Assembly: GCA_003612515.1 (NCBI GenBank)
Contig: RAZB01000002.1
Location: forward strand, 124,001 to 188,000
Direction of reading: 5' to 3'
DNA length: 64,000 bases
Source: a bacterium D16-34
GTDB lineage: Bacteria; Actinomycetota; Coriobacteriia; Coriobacteriales; Eggerthellaceae
Each line of letters opens with the position of its first letter. The stretch's first letter is position 1. Made by a program: the position numbers and the translations under genes. The notes below the pieces were generated by a model that was given only the letters and a program-made list of their open reading frames with translations, did no database searches and was not told where the DNA came from. Of this stretch, positions 17,931 through 27,535 are shown one piece after another.

Positions 17931-18986
17931 ATGAGTAACGAAAAAAACGAAACACTTAAACTCACTTTAAATGAAATTGATAAGCGTTTTGGTGCGGGCA
18001 CCATAATGAAATTTGGTGAAGCCGGGCAAAACTTAAATATTGACGCAATTCCAACAGGGGCGTTACCGCTAGATGCTGCTTTAGGCATTGGCGGTGTTCC
18101 TCGTGGTCGTATTATTGAGATCTATGGACCTGAATCAAGCGGTAAAACCACACTTGCGTTGCAGATCATCGCTGAAGCGCAAGCAATGGGTGGTGTTGTC
18201 GCTTTTATTGATGCGGAGCATGCGCTTGATCCGGTATATGCTGCGCGTTTGGGTGTTGATATTGATGAAGTTTTAATTTCTCAACCTGATACCGGAGAGC
18301 AAGGTCTCGAAATTTGCGACATGCTTGTTCGAAGTGGTGCTATTGATTGTGTTGTTGTTGACTCTGTTGCAGCGCTTGTTCCTCGTGCAGAAATTGAAGG
18401 TGAAATTGGTGAGACCACGGTAGGTTTGCAAGCGCGTCTTATGTCGCAAGCGCTTCGCAAGCTCGCTGGATCGCTTTCTAAATCAAATACGACCTGTATT
18501 TTCATCAACCAACTCCGTGAAAAGATTGGTGTGATGTTTGGATCTCCCGAGACCACAACTGGTGGTCGTGCATTAAAGTTTTTTGCGAGTGTCCGAATTG
18601 ATATTCGTCGTGCTGATGCCATAAAAAAAGATGGTGAGCAGGTAGGTAATCGTGTTCGTGCAAAAGTAGTAAAGAATAAGGTTGCTCCTCCCTTTAAGCA
18701 AGCTGAGTTTGATCTTATGTATGGTGAGGGCATCTCTCGAGAAGGTTGTATCATAGATATGGCTGTTGATGCGGGCGTAGCTAAGAAAAGCGGTGCATGG
18801 TACACCTATGGTGAAGAGCGACTTGGACAAGGTCGAGAAGCCGCTAAAGAGACTTTGAAACAAAATCCAGACTTGCGTGATGAGATTGAAGTTAAGGTTC
18901 GTGAGGCATTCAATATTCCGGTAATTACACGTTCTTCTGAACAAGCTGATCAAATTAATCCAGTTGCTAAGCCCAAGAAGAAATAG
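17931..18986 (+). CDS. recA: Recombinase RecA
   Basis: RecA of 351 residues catalyses homologous strand exchange and stimulates LexA self-cleavage. The Walker A loop GPESSGKTT is at residues 66-74; the DNA-binding loop region, the [14 protein letters not shown] segment and the C-terminal domain are all intact, with a lysine-rich end (KPKKK) instead of an acidic tail. The ATG at 17931 is preceded by AGAGGAAA. It is controlled by a LexA-repressed promoter and followed after 5 bases by recX. Confidence 0.97.
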   Translation: MSNEKNETLKLTLNEIDKRFGAGTIMKFGEAGQNLNIDAIPTGALPLDAALGIGGVPRGRIIEIYGPESSGKTTLALQIIAEAQAMGGVVAFIDAEHALDPVYAARLGVDIDEVLISQPDTGEQGLEICDMLVRSGAIDCVVVDSVAALVPRAEIEGEIGETTVGLQARLMSQALRKLAGSLSKSNTTCIFINQLREKIGVMFGSPETTTGGRALKFFASVRIDIRRADAIKKDGEQVGNRVRAKVVKNKVAPPFKQAEFDLMYGEGISREGCIIDMAVDAGVAKKSGAWYTYGEERLGQGREAAKETLKQNPDLRDEIEVKVREAFNIPVITRSSEQADQINPVAKPKKK

Positions 18987-18991
18987 TTCTC

Positions 18992-19651
18992 ATGTCTCAA
19001 AATAATCCAGCACTAGAAGCGCTCCGAAAGAAAATCGCTGAAATCGAGGGTGCTTCTAGTGCGACATTTGATCATTCTCAAGACGTAGCGAATGATTTTT
19101 ATAGAGTACAAAATGCTGTCGACACGTCTTCGCGTTCTGATTTCTTGCAAAACGAAGATGAAGCTCACAAGCGTAATTCCAAACAAGAAGATAAAGGCGA
19201 AGAGGCTGCATTTCAAAAAATCCTTCGTTTAGTAAATCATGCTGAGCAGGCATCGGTGCTCTTAAAGAAACGTCTTGTGAGAGATGGATTTGAGGAAGAA
19301 GTAGCTCAAGTTGCTATTGAGCGTGCTTGTGCATGCGGGCTTGTTGACGATAGTCGTTATGCAGATATGTTAGTTCGCTCAAGGTTAATGCAAAACAAGG
19401 GATTGAATAGCATTAAGCGTGAAGTGGAAGAGCTTGGTATTGATCCATATAGTGTTGATTCTTTTTGCGAATACGAATCAAACCATGATGAGTTGGACGA
19501 ATTTGAACGTGCTTATCAATTTCTCTTGAGAAGACCACCGCGGGCAAAAAATATTCGCGAGAGTGCGTATCGCAAACTTATGCAAAAAGGATTTTCTTCA
19601 TCAATTGCTTCACGTGTAGCGCGCGAGTACGCAGAAAGCAATCGCGAATAA
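18992..19651 (+). CDS. recX: Regulatory protein RecX
   Basis: This 219-residue protein has about 75 variable charged residues first, then three-helix RecX repeats (for example ACACGLVDDSRYADMLVRSR and RLMQNKGLNSIKREVEELGI in sequence). RecX binds the RecA filament and limits its activity. Its position 5 bases after recA, without a terminator between, is the usual arrangement and implies SOS co-induction. Confidence 0.9.
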   Translation: MSQNNPALEALRKKIAEIEGASSATFDHSQDVANDFYRVQNAVDTSSRSDFLQNEDEAHKRNSKQEDKGEEAAFQKILRLVNHAEQASVLLKKRLVRDGFEEEVAQVAIERACACGLVDDSRYADMLVRSRLMQNKGLNSIKREVEELGIDPYSVDSFCEYESNHDELDEFERAYQFLLRRPPRAKNIRESAYRKLMQKGFSSSIASRVAREYAESNRE

Positions 19652-19833
19652 TTCTTTGGTGAAATTCACGAAAGTGCATCTGAATTCGGCATACCTTTTT
19701 CCGATATTTTAGCGTGAGGGGTTTCGCCAACTTACTACAAGCTATATTATGGAAACAGCTTGAGTTTACGCATCTTATGATGCTTTTGATATACATCTTT
19801 ATATAAAGGCTCGCTTGCGTGCGTTTGCTCATG

Positions 19834-19852
19834 CCCGGTTAATACCGGGTTT
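19834..19852 (+). other. Hairpin upstream of rny
   Basis: CCCGGT and ACCGGG pair around a TAAT loop and are followed by TTTA. The T run is too short for a confident terminator. It lies in the 251-base gap between recX and rny, which is otherwise AT-rich with no gene seen. Confidence 0.4.
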
Positions 19853-19902
19853 ACTTATATTAACCGCAATAATTACTCTTAGAAACCGGAAGGAGGACTC
19901 CC

Positions 19903-21435
19903 ATGACAGAGGTATTATGGCTCGTAATCGGAGCTGCTGTGGGTGTCGCCCTCGGCTTCATCATTACTCGTTTCGTGGTAAACGCATCATCAAAGCGTGC
20001 TGCTGAAGAAGCAGAGAATTTAGTTGCAGATGCTAAGCGTCAAGCAGAAACGATGCGTCGCGAAGCAGTTGTTGAGGCAAAAGATGAAGTCCTTAAAATG
20101 AAGCAAGAGGCTGAAGCTGAAAATAAAGAACGTCTTCGTGAGGTTCGTGCAGCCGAAAGCCGTGTTATGCAGCGAGAAGAGTCGCTTGATAGGCGTGTGG
20201 AATCTCTTGATGCGCGTGAACATCAGATTTCTTCTATGCAAGGACAACTCGATAGAAGAGAGCGCGATCTTGCAGAGTCAGAACAAGAGGTTAATTTGCG
20301 ACTGGAGCGTGTTGCTGGATTGACTCCAGAAGAGGCAAAAGCAGAGCTTCTAGATACGCTCAAGGACGAAGTTGCTCATGAATCGGCAACCATTATTCGC
20401 GATGCTGAAAATCGTGCAAAAATTGAAGCAGATAAGCGTGCGCGTTCAATTCTCAGTCTTGCCATTCAGCGAGTAGCAGCAGATCACACCGCTGAGACTA
20501 CCGTGTCTACTATTCATATCCCTTCAGACGATTTGAAGGGCAGAATTATTGGTAGGGAAGGTAGAAACATTCGCTCATTTGAGCAGTTGACCGGTACCAA
20601 TTTGATTATTGACGATACGCCTGAGTGCGTTACTATTTCGTGCTTTGATCCAGTTCGCCGAGAAATTGGTCGCGTGACCATGGAGAATTTGGTTGCTGAT
20701 GGTCGCATTCATCCAGCACGAATTGAAGAGATGTTCAGCAAAGCTGAAGCATTTGTAAATCAGCGCGTTCAAGAAGCTGGTGAACAAGCAACATTTGATA
20801 CTGGCATCCATGATTTGCATCCTGAGCTGGTACGCACGCTTGGACGTTTGCGCTATCGTACATCATATGGTCAAAATGTTTTAAATCACTCGCTTGAGGT
20901 TGCTTATTTAGCAGGCGTAATGGCTTCAGAACTTGGACTTGATCCAATTCCTGCAAAGCGTGCGGGTTTGCTTCATGACCTAGGTAAAGCGGTTGACCAT
21001 GAGGTTGAAGGTAGTCACGCCGTAATTGGCGCTGATCTCGCACGTCGTTTTGGTGAAAAACAAGAGATTGTTCATGCTATTGAAGCTCACCATAACGATG
21101 TTGAGCCATCAAGCGTTTTGGCTGTGCTCGTTCAAGCAGCTGACGCAATTTCTGCTGCTCGTCCTGGTGCGCGCAAAGAGACACTTGACGCCTATATCAA
21201 GCGTCTTGAGAAACTTGAAGAGATTGCAAATTCGTATAAAGGTGTTGAACGCACCTATGCAATTCAAGCAGGTCGTGAGGTGCGCGTAATGGTTGAGCCA
21301 GATCAGGTTGATGAGGCTACAACCACCGTGCTTGCTCATGACATCGCTCAGCGCATTGAAAACGAATTGCAGTATCCTGGCCAAGTGAAAGTAGTCGTTA
21401 TTCGCGAAAGCCGTGCTGTGGGCATTGCAAAGTAA
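19903..21435 (+). CDS. rny: Ribonuclease Y
   Basis: This 510-residue membrane-anchored endoribonuclease initiates mRNA decay. It has an N-terminal membrane helix (about 4-24), a long charged coiled coil (about 30-200), a KH domain with GRIIGREGR at 213-221 and an HD domain with the metal-binding HD pair at H358-D359. Length and order are standard for RNase Y. The start has a perfect AAGGAGG ribosome binding site. The GHKL ATPase gene begins 12 bases after its stop. Confidence 0.96.
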   Translation: MTEVLWLVIGAAVGVALGFIITRFVVNASSKRAAEEAENLVADAKRQAETMRREAVVEAKDEVLKMKQEAEAENKERLREVRAAESRVMQREESLDRRVESLDAREHQISSMQGQLDRRERDLAESEQEVNLRLERVAGLTPEEAKAELLDTLKDEVAHESATIIRDAENRAKIEADKRARSILSLAIQRVAADHTAETTVSTIHIPSDDLKGRIIGREGRNIRSFEQLTGTNLIIDDTPECVTISCFDPVRREIGRVTMENLVADGRIHPARIEEMFSKAEAFVNQRVQEAGEQATFDTGIHDLHPELVRTLGRLRYRTSYGQNVLNHSLEVAYLAGVMASELGLDPIPAKRAGLLHDLGKAVDHEVEGSHAVIGADLARRFGEKQEIVHAIEAHHNDVEPSSVLAVLVQAADAISAARPGARKETLDAYIKRLEKLEEIANSYKGVERTYAIQAGREVRVMVEPDQVDEATTTVLAHDIAQRIENELQYPGQVKVVVIRESRAVGIAK

Positions 21436-21447
21436 AGGCCTTATGTT

Positions 21448-22578
21448 ATGGCTGATGAGAAACTTGAGCGTTTCTTAGAAGACATTGGTGCAGAAAGCCA
21501 TCTTCGAGTCGAAGCTGACCTCGGAGATGGCTTTGTACGATTACGTTCTTCTGAAGCTGAACGCAGGCAAGCCGCACAAGACATTCGATCTACTGAAGAT
21601 ATCATTATCGAGATGCTTCGTAATGCTCGCGATGCGTCTGCTCAAAACATTTATGTGGCACTCTCTCGCGAAGGTCAAACGCGTCGTATTACCATGCTCG
21701 ATGACGGCGATGGCATTCCTGTTACTATGCATGAGAGGGTTTTTGAACCGAGGGTTACCTCTAAGTTAGATTCTTTTCACATGGACAAATGGGGTGTACA
21801 TGGAAGAGGTATGGCGCTCTATTCGATCTCTGTAAATGCCCAAAAGGCACGTGTTGTTTGTGCTGATCCTGGCAAGGGAAGCTCCATCTTTATTGAAACG
21901 TGTCTGACGAACCTACCCGAAAAGGTCGACCAATCAACATTCCCTTTGTTTATAAAAGGCGAAAACGATGTTGTAAGTGTCAGAGGTCCGCGAAACATTC
22001 TGCGCACTTCATGTGAATTTGCATTAGAATCGCGAAAGAAATGTAGCGTTTATGTTGGATCTCCCATAGAGATCGCAGCTACGTTGTATGCGCGTGGCTT
22101 ATCTCAGGTTAATGCGCACGATCGCGTCCTTTGCCCCAATGAGGCAGAACTTGCTGTTTGCGATAGGTTAGCATTAGCTACTGACCCAGATAGTTTTGCT
22201 GACCTTGCAGCAGGGATTGGGTTGTATATGTCTTCGCGCTCTGCTCGGCGCATTCAAGATGGCGAAATATCGCCATTGGCTCCACTGCTTGAAAAGATTC
22301 GCATCGTTCAAGAGGCGCCTGACAAAGGCCTTAAGTGCGACTGCAAATTGTCATCAGATAGTGATCAGCAAGATCAGTATGTGCTAGAAAAGGCGTTTGT
22401 TGCTGATAGGCGAGGCTTAAAGATTGCTCAAGATGATATGGATTGCTTCAAACAGCAAATTGAAGCAGCTTTTCAAGCCATTGCGCGTGATTACTATCTT
22501 GAAGGCGATGTTGATTGTAAAGTTACTATACGAAAAGATGCGCTACACATTTCAATACCGCTTGAGAAACTTCGTTAA
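21448..22578 (+). CDS. GHKL-superfamily ATPase of unknown function
   Basis: This 376-residue protein has a complete GHKL nucleotide-binding site: N-box IIIEMLRNARDAS (about 52-64), G1 box DDGDGIP (85-91), an ATP-lid-like FEPRVTSK (99-106) and G2 box GVHGRGMALYSI (116-127). This resembles the N-terminal ATPase of MutL or HSP90 more than a histidine kinase, and no H-box or receiver is present. The remaining 220 residues match no domain I recognise. It follows rny by 12 bases and precedes spoVS, so it may act with one of them; that is only a contextual guess. Confidence 0.75.
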   Translation: MADEKLERFLEDIGAESHLRVEADLGDGFVRLRSSEAERRQAAQDIRSTEDIIIEMLRNARDASAQNIYVALSREGQTRRITMLDDGDGIPVTMHERVFEPRVTSKLDSFHMDKWGVHGRGMALYSISVNAQKARVVCADPGKGSSIFIETCLTNLPEKVDQSTFPLFIKGENDVVSVRGPRNILRTSCEFALESRKKCSVYVGSPIEIAATLYARGLSQVNAHDRVLCPNEAELAVCDRLALATDPDSFADLAAGIGLYMSSRSARRIQDGEISPLAPLLEKIRIVQEAPDKGLKCDCKLSSDSDQQDQYVLEKAFVADRRGLKIAQDDMDCFKQQIEAAFQAIARDYYLEGDVDCKVTIRKDALHISIPLEKLR

Positions 22579-22732
22579 GAGTTGCTTGAAAGTTGCGCCA
22601 TTTGCACATGATCGTATCGTGTTGTGATAAATAGGCTGGTTGTTGGGTGTTTACCTAGTTGTGCAGCCCTTTGGTGTGAGTTGTTGGTTGCGTGAGCATC
22701 ATTTAACCTATAAAATGACTTCTACATTTGCA

Positions 22733-22738
22733 TATAAT
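22733..22738 (+). promoter_or_regulatory. Possible -10 element for spoVS
   Basis: A TATAAT stands 55 bases before spoVS in the 214-base gap after the GHKL gene. No convincing -35 hexamer is seen. A small hairpin (CACAAA, TTTGTG) directly follows it. Confidence 0.35.
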
Positions 22739-22792
22739 CCCACAAATCATTTTGTGAAACGAAGCAAGCACTAGAAACGAAGAAGGATTTAC

Positions 22793-23131
22793 ATGCTTGA
22801 TCCCGAGCAGAACTCATCGGTAGGATGCCTTAAGGTATCATCTAAGTCTTCACCCGCGTCGGTCGCTGGTGCTATTGCCGGTATGATAAAAGACGGTGTC
22901 TGTGTTGAGATTCAGGCAGTAGGTGCAGGAGCTGTTAATCAGGCTGTCAAAGCAGTGGCAATCTCACGAGGATTTTTATCTCCTATAGGCATTGAAGTTG
23001 CCTGTATTCCCTCATTTGCAGATATTGTCATCGATGGTGAATTTAGGACAGCTATACGTTTCGCAGTTGAACCACATTATATGCATGGGGTAGATAGAAG
23101 CATGACCGATGTTTCTACTGCAAATATCTAA
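22793..23131 (+). CDS. spoVS: Stage V sporulation protein S (SpoVS)
   Basis: This 112-residue protein is SpoVS throughout: LKVSSKSSPASVAGAIAGMI, IQAVGAGAVNQAVKAVAISRGF and RTAIRFAVEP. The fold is Alba-like and suggests nucleic-acid binding. SpoVS is needed for septation and coat assembly in Bacillus spores but is widespread in bacteria that do not sporulate, so it must also have another role. No other sporulation gene is visible. The ATG follows GAAGGA. It lies close after the GHKL gene and 23 bases before miaB. Confidence 0.92.
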   Translation: MLDPEQNSSVGCLKVSSKSSPASVAGAIAGMIKDGVCVEIQAVGAGAVNQAVKAVAISRGFLSPIGIEVACIPSFADIVIDGEFRTAIRFAVEPHYMHGVDRSMTDVSTANI

Positions 23132-23154
23132 AACCTATTTTTTGTGGCTACAGT

Positions 23155-24513
23155 ATGACAATTTCGCTTAATAATCTAACTTATTGTATTCATACCTTTG
23201 GGTGTCAAATGAACAAGCATGACTCCGAGCGTATTGCTGGCATGCTTGAAGCCCTTGGAGCATACTCCGTTGAGAGTATAGAAGAGGCTGATATCGTCGT
23301 CTTTATGACTTGTTGTGTTCGCGAAGCAGCCGACACGCGACTCTATGGTCAAGTTGCGTCAATGAAAAACATTCCTTTGCGCGAAGGATCGCCACTTACA
23401 AAACGCGTTATAGCAGTTGGAGGTTGCATTGGTCAGCGCGACGGAGACAAGCTTGTAGACGCACTGCCGCATTTGGATGTGGTATTTGGTACACATAATT
23501 TAGCCTCTCTTCCACAGCTTTTGTTGGACACCTTAAACAAAGGTGGACATCATGTTGAAGTCAAAGAGGCTTCGCAAGCATTTCCTACTGACCTACCAAC
23601 AGCACGTGAGCACTCCTGGGCGGCTTGGTTGCCTATCACTATTGGGTGCAATAATTTTTGCACCTATTGCATTGTTCCTTATGTGCGGGGAAGAGAGAAA
23701 TCGCGAACGCTCGAAGATATCACTGCTGAAGCCCAGCGCTATGTTGATGCAGGGGTAAAAGAGATAACGCTCTTAGGGCAAAACGTAAATTCTTACGGAA
23801 GAGATCTTTATGGAGAACCACGTTTTGCAGACATATTGCGTGCGGTGAATGATACGGGAATTGAAAGACTTCGTTTTGCCACCAGTCACCCTAAGGATTT
23901 GACTGATGAGGTTATATCGCTGTTTGGCACACTATCTTCACTCATGCCAGCTCTACATCTGCCGGTTCAATCTGGATCAAATCGCATCTTGGATGCAATG
24001 AATAGGCGATACACCAAAGAGCACTATTTGAATTTGGTTCGAAAGCTTCGTGAGGTTAACCCTGATATCGCTTTGTCCACAGACATTATTGTTGGCTTTC
24101 CAGGCGAAACAGAAGAAGACTTCATGCAAACATATAATCTGGTCAAAGAGGTAGGTTATACCCAAGTCTTCACCTTTATATATTCAAAACGTGAGGGCAC
24201 ACCTGCCGCGTCGATGCCTGATGATACTCCTCGAGAAGTAATACAGAATCGTTTTGACAGACTTGTAGATCTGGTTCAGGAGCAGGCTTATGAGGCGAAT
24301 CAAGCAGATCTCGGGAAAACCATCGATGTCTTAGTTGAGGGCGCTTCAAAGCGTGATGTCCAACTCATTTGTGCGAAAAGTCCTAAAAATGTTACGGTAC
24401 ACGCACCGCTTCCTGAGGGAGTGAGTGTGGACGATCTTGTTGGAAACATTATTAAGGTACACATAGATGAGGCGAAAACATGGTATCTGAGTGGCCAGGT
24501 GGTGGGTCTTTGA
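23155..24513 (+). CDS. miaB: tRNA-2-methylthio-N6-dimethylallyladenosine synthase MiaB
   Basis: This 452-residue radical-SAM enzyme methylthiolates i6A37 in tRNAs that read UNN codons. It shows the N-terminal UPF0004 cysteines (FGCQMNKHDSERI, TCCVREAA, GGCIGQRDG), the radical-SAM cysteines C165, C169 and C172, and a TRAM domain at the end. Its substrate is made by MiaA, which is encoded next and overlaps it. It is distinct from rimO at 15.2 kb. Confidence 0.95.
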   Translation: MTISLNNLTYCIHTFGCQMNKHDSERIAGMLEALGAYSVESIEEADIVVFMTCCVREAADTRLYGQVASMKNIPLREGSPLTKRVIAVGGCIGQRDGDKLVDALPHLDVVFGTHNLASLPQLLLDTLNKGGHHVEVKEASQAFPTDLPTAREHSWAAWLPITIGCNNFCTYCIVPYVRGREKSRTLEDITAEAQRYVDAGVKEITLLGQNVNSYGRDLYGEPRFADILRAVNDTGIERLRFATSHPKDLTDEVISLFGTLSSLMPALHLPVQSGSNRILDAMNRRYTKEHYLNLVRKLREVNPDIALSTDIIVGFPGETEEDFMQTYNLVKEVGYTQVFTFIYSKREGTPAASMPDDTPREVIQNRFDRLVDLVQEQAYEANQADLGKTIDVLVEGASKRDVQLICAKSPKNVTVHAPLPEGVSVDDLVGNIIKVHIDEAKTWYLSGQVVGL

Positions 24514-25475
24514 CACTGAGTCAGCCAGTAATTTGTGTTGTAGGACCTACGGCTTCTGGTAAAACCGCGCTCGCGCAAGCCTTGGCTGTTCGCCTGGAGG
24601 GTGAGGTGGTAAGCGCTGACTCTATGCAGATTTATACCGGTATGGATATCGGGACTGGTAAGCTGCTTGAGCAAGATAGACTGGTTACTCATCATGGATT
24701 CGATTTGCTCAATCCTGGTGAGCCATACTCGGCAGCATTGTTTCAAGCCTTTGCGCGAGATGCATTTGAAAAGATTGATGCGAAAGGAAAGCGCATTATA
24801 TTGGCAGGTGGTACCGGCTTTTATGTTCGCGCCGCAATAGATGATTATGATTTCCCCGATGGGGAGCAGGTTGACAATCCTGTAAGAGATGCATGTCTTA
24901 CTTATGCCAAAGAACATGGCAGCAATGCTTTATGGGAGCAGCTCAGACAGTATGATTGCGAAAGCGCTAATCTCATTGCGCCTGCTGATACTAAGCGCGT
25001 TGCACGAGCATTTGAGCTGTATGCTGAAGGCGTGAGTTATGCCGAGCAACGTCGCAAATTGTCAACGTTGCCCCAGGCTGTTCCGGCACTGTTTGTTGGC
25101 CTTTCTGTGGATCCAGAAATTTTAAGACATCGTATCGATGAGCGTGTTGATCAGATGATCCAAGATGGGCTTGTAGATGAGGTTGCGGCACTACTTGATA
25201 AAGGGTTGCGAGAAGGTATTACGGCACCTCAGGCAATAGGATATAAGGAAATTGTTCGCTATATAGATGGCGAAATATCGCTTGATGAAGCAATTGAGCT
25301 AATTAAAGTTGCAACCCATCGTTATGCTAAGCGCCAAAGAACGTGGTTTCGAAAAGACAAGCGAATTCATTGGTTGTCTGCAGATGATTTTGATCTCGAT
25401 AACTTGGTTGAGCAATCAATGCAGATAATCTTAGACACCGAAGAAGTATCTTTGTGTATAAGTCGGTCTTCGTAA
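24480..25475 (+). CDS. miaA: tRNA dimethylallyltransferase MiaA
   Basis: MiaA transfers a dimethylallyl group to A37 of tRNA. The P-loop GPTASGKT is at residues 22-29, followed by SADSMQIYTGMDIGTGK and the LAGGTGFYVRA motif. The length of 331 residues is usual. The ATG at 24480 overlaps miaB by 34 bases and has GAGG upstream. A TTG at 24510, overlapping the miaB stop and preceded by AGGTGGTGGG, would give the more usual short N-terminus and is a serious alternative. Either way, miaB and miaA are translationally coupled and supply successive modification steps. Confidence 0.93.
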   Translation: MVSEWPGGGSLTLSQPVICVVGPTASGKTALAQALAVRLEGEVVSADSMQIYTGMDIGTGKLLEQDRLVTHHGFDLLNPGEPYSAALFQAFARDAFEKIDAKGKRIILAGGTGFYVRAAIDDYDFPDGEQVDNPVRDACLTYAKEHGSNALWEQLRQYDCESANLIAPADTKRVARAFELYAEGVSYAEQRRKLSTLPQAVPALFVGLSVDPEILRHRIDERVDQMIQDGLVDEVAALLDKGLREGITAPQAIGYKEIVRYIDGEISLDEAIELIKVATHRYAKRQRTWFRKDKRIHWLSADDFDLDNLVEQSMQIILDTEEVSLCISRSS

Positions 25476-25494
25476 AAATAGATAAGGGTGATCT

Positions 25495-26808
25495 ATGACC
25501 TCTGAGGCACCTGTTTCAAAGAAGGACTCATATTGTGTAACTGCTGTGCCTCAAGAACGGGCAATCGTAGTTGGTGTTGAGCGCCCAGGTTCAAAATGGG
25601 ATGTTCAATCGTCGCTTGAAGAGCTCACTCGTTTGGCTCAAACGGCAGGAGCAGAAGTGGTAGCATCCACTTCTCAAAAACTTGAATCTCCTCATCCAAG
25701 AACTTTTGTGGGAACAGGCAAAGCCGAAGAAATAGCTGATTTGGCTCGGAGTTTAAGTGCTGATGTTGTTATCTTCGACGATGAATTAACGCCATCTCAG
25801 CAGGCAAATCTTGAAAAAGTTGTCGGTAAACCGGTAAAGGTGATCGACAGAACTGCATTAATTTTGGACATTTTTGCGCTGCACGCAACAACCAAAGAAG
25901 GGCGTCTTCAAGTCAGACTTGCACAAAATCAGTATCTTTTGCCTCGATTGCGCGGTATGTGGGCGCATCTTGCATCAAACAGAATGGGTGGTGGAGTCGG
26001 TTCGCGTTTTGGTGAAGGCGAGAGCCAACTCGAAGTTGACCGTCGAATGGTTCGCAAACGAATTACTTCAATCAAAAAAGAACTCGAACATTTGGCGGAG
26101 ATTCGATCTGTTCAGCGCGAAAGTAGATATGAAAGCGGCGTATTTAAAGTAGCTTTAGCAGGATATACCAATGCTGGTAAATCTAGTTTGCTCAACAAGC
26201 TTACCGATGCCGATGTTTTAGCGTATGACAAGCTCTTCGCCACGCTCGATTCAACTACGCGTCGTTATGTATTACCAGAAGGACGCGAGATTACCCTTAC
26301 AGATACCGTAGGCTTCATTCAAAAGCTCCCTACAACACTCATTGAGGCATTCAAGTCCACCCTCGATGAGATAATTGGTGCCAATTTAATTCTGCATGTA
26401 GTGGATGCTTCTTCTCCCAAATTTGTTGAACAGATTCAAGCGGTTGATGAAGTCTTTGAGCAAATAGGCGCTCAAAATATATCACGTATTTTAGTCTTTA
26501 ATAAATGCGATCTTCTTGACGGTGACACGCTGCTTGGTTTGCAATCGCGCTATCCGCATGCTCAATTTGTTTCTGCTCAGACAGGCGCGGGAACACAAGA
26601 GCTCATAGCTTACATTGCTCAGGTTATCGCTGCTCAAGATACCAAAATTGAAGTGGTAATACCGTACAATAGAGGGGATCTCGTATCGCTTGCTCACAAG
26701 CGATGCCGCATCGTGTGCGAATCACATAAAGAAGACGGAACTCACCTAACCTTGTTTGCGAGTTCCGCCTATCTGAATATGTTTAAAGAATTTCGTAGTA
26801 CGAATTAG
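25495..26808 (+). CDS. hflX: GTPase HflX
   Basis: This 437-residue GTPase has the HflX N-terminal domain (PRTFVGTGKAEEI, DDELTPSQQANLE), the glycine-rich motif GGGVGSRFGEGESQLE and the G domain with the P-loop GYTNAGKSS from residue 223, DTVGFI and NKCD. HflX splits stalled or hibernating ribosomes after stress. It follows miaA by 19 bases, as in the conserved miaA-hflX neighbourhood; no hfq is present between them. It converges on lexA with a 16-base gap. Confidence 0.94.
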   Translation: MTSEAPVSKKDSYCVTAVPQERAIVVGVERPGSKWDVQSSLEELTRLAQTAGAEVVASTSQKLESPHPRTFVGTGKAEEIADLARSLSADVVIFDDELTPSQQANLEKVVGKPVKVIDRTALILDIFALHATTKEGRLQVRLAQNQYLLPRLRGMWAHLASNRMGGGVGSRFGEGESQLEVDRRMVRKRITSIKKELEHLAEIRSVQRESRYESGVFKVALAGYTNAGKSSLLNKLTDADVLAYDKLFATLDSTTRRYVLPEGREITLTDTVGFIQKLPTTLIEAFKSTLDEIIGANLILHVVDASSPKFVEQIQAVDEVFEQIGAQNISRILVFNKCDLLDGDTLLGLQSRYPHAQFVSAQTGAGTQELIAYIAQVIAAQDTKIEVVIPYNRGDLVSLAHKRCRIVCESHKEDGTHLTLFASSAYLNMFKEFRSTN

Positions 26809-26834
26809 GGCTACCTGCTAGTGCCTAGATTCGT
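26800..26834. terminator. Imperfect hairpin between convergent hflX and lexA
   Basis: ACGAATTAGG pairs with CCTA-G-ATTCGT (one bulged base) across the 16-base gap and overlaps both stop codons. It lacks a T run on either strand, so its role as a bidirectional terminator is uncertain. Confidence 0.35.
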
Positions 26835-27463
26835 CTAAATACCGCAACAACTTTTCCTGCAATCGTGCAATCGGTTGTGATGATAGGTTCCATGCTCGAG
26901 TTTTCCGGCTGCAGCCTAATATAGTTTTGCTCCTTGAAGAAACGCTTTACCGTAGCACCATCATCGATCATGGCTACAACAATATCGCCATTGTTGGCAA
27001 CAGGCTGAGATTTAACAACAACATAGTCGCCGTCGTTAATGCCTGCTTCTATCATGCTTTCACCGTGTACTGAAAGCATAAATGATGCGCTATCACCAAC
27101 GATATCTACCGGTAAAGAAATAGTATCACGTACGTTTTCTTCAGCAAGAATAGGAGTGCCTGCTGCAACATCACCAACGAGAGGGACGTTAATGATCTTG
27201 CTGAAGGCTGGCATGACTGTTTCTTCAATTGGTTCTTCTTCGTCTAAAGGATATGTGAGAACAATAGAGCGAGATTTAAGCGGATCTCGTTTAATGAGCC
27301 CCTTGCTTTCTAAAGCATTGAGATGCACGTGAACAGTTGAAGGGGAGGACAGTCCGAGCGCAGAACATACTTCGCGTACGGTAGGACCATATCCTTTTTC
27401 GCGAATGCAGTCTTCAATGCAACTTAGTACTGCTTGTTGACGCTTAGTGATCTTTGCGGACAT
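26825..27463 (-). CDS. lexA: SOS repressor LexA
   Basis: LexA of 212 residues has an N-terminal winged helix (about 1-70) and a C-terminal self-cleaving protease domain. The cleavage site is A101-G102, the nucleophile S136 (HGESM) and the general base K173 (TVKRF), all intact. I start it at the ATG at 27463, which begins the conserved MSAKITKRQQAVL and has AAAGGA upstream; an open frame further upstream would translate the operator region. It is divergent from a small membrane-protein gene, with three LexA boxes in the gap. Confidence 0.96.
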   Translation of the reverse strand: MSAKITKRQQAVLSCIEDCIREKGYGPTVREVCSALGLSSPSTVHVHLNALESKGLIKRDPLKSRSIVLTYPLDEEEPIEETVMPAFSKIINVPLVGDVAAGTPILAEENVRDTISLPVDIVGDSASFMLSVHGESMIEAGINDGDYVVVKSQPVANNGDIVVAMIDDGATVKRFFKEQNYIRLQPENSSMEPIITTDCTIAGKVVAVFRRI

Positions 27464-27484
27464 ATTATTGTCCTTTCTAAATAA

Positions 27485-27498
27485 CGAACAAATGTTTG
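27485..27498 (+). promoter_or_regulatory. LexA box 1 (lexA leader)
   Basis: CGAACAAATGTTTG matches CGAAC-N4-GTTCG with one mismatch. It lies 21 bases before the lexA start, downstream of the likely lexA transcription start. Confidence 0.85.
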
Positions 27499-27506
27499 TA
27501 AATTTA

Positions 27507-27535
27507 TTGACATGAACTTTTGTTCGCTTTATTAT
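27507..27535 (+). promoter_or_regulatory. Promoter of the 73-residue SOS gene
   Basis: TTGACA (27507-27512) and TATTAT (27530-27535) are 17 bases apart and would start transcription near 27542. LexA box 2 fills the spacer and box 3 covers the start point, so tight repression is expected. Confidence 0.75.
27513..27526 (+). promoter_or_regulatory. LexA box 2 (centre of the divergon)
   Basis: TGAACTTTTGTTCG matches the SOS consensus with one mismatch. It lies inside the spacer of the rightward promoter and close to the start point of the leftward lexA promoter. Confidence 0.85.

Noticed and set aside
23310-23498. Alternative-frame reading frame inside miaB
   Set aside because: It overlaps a gene with strong family motifs and has no ribosome binding site or recognisable protein.
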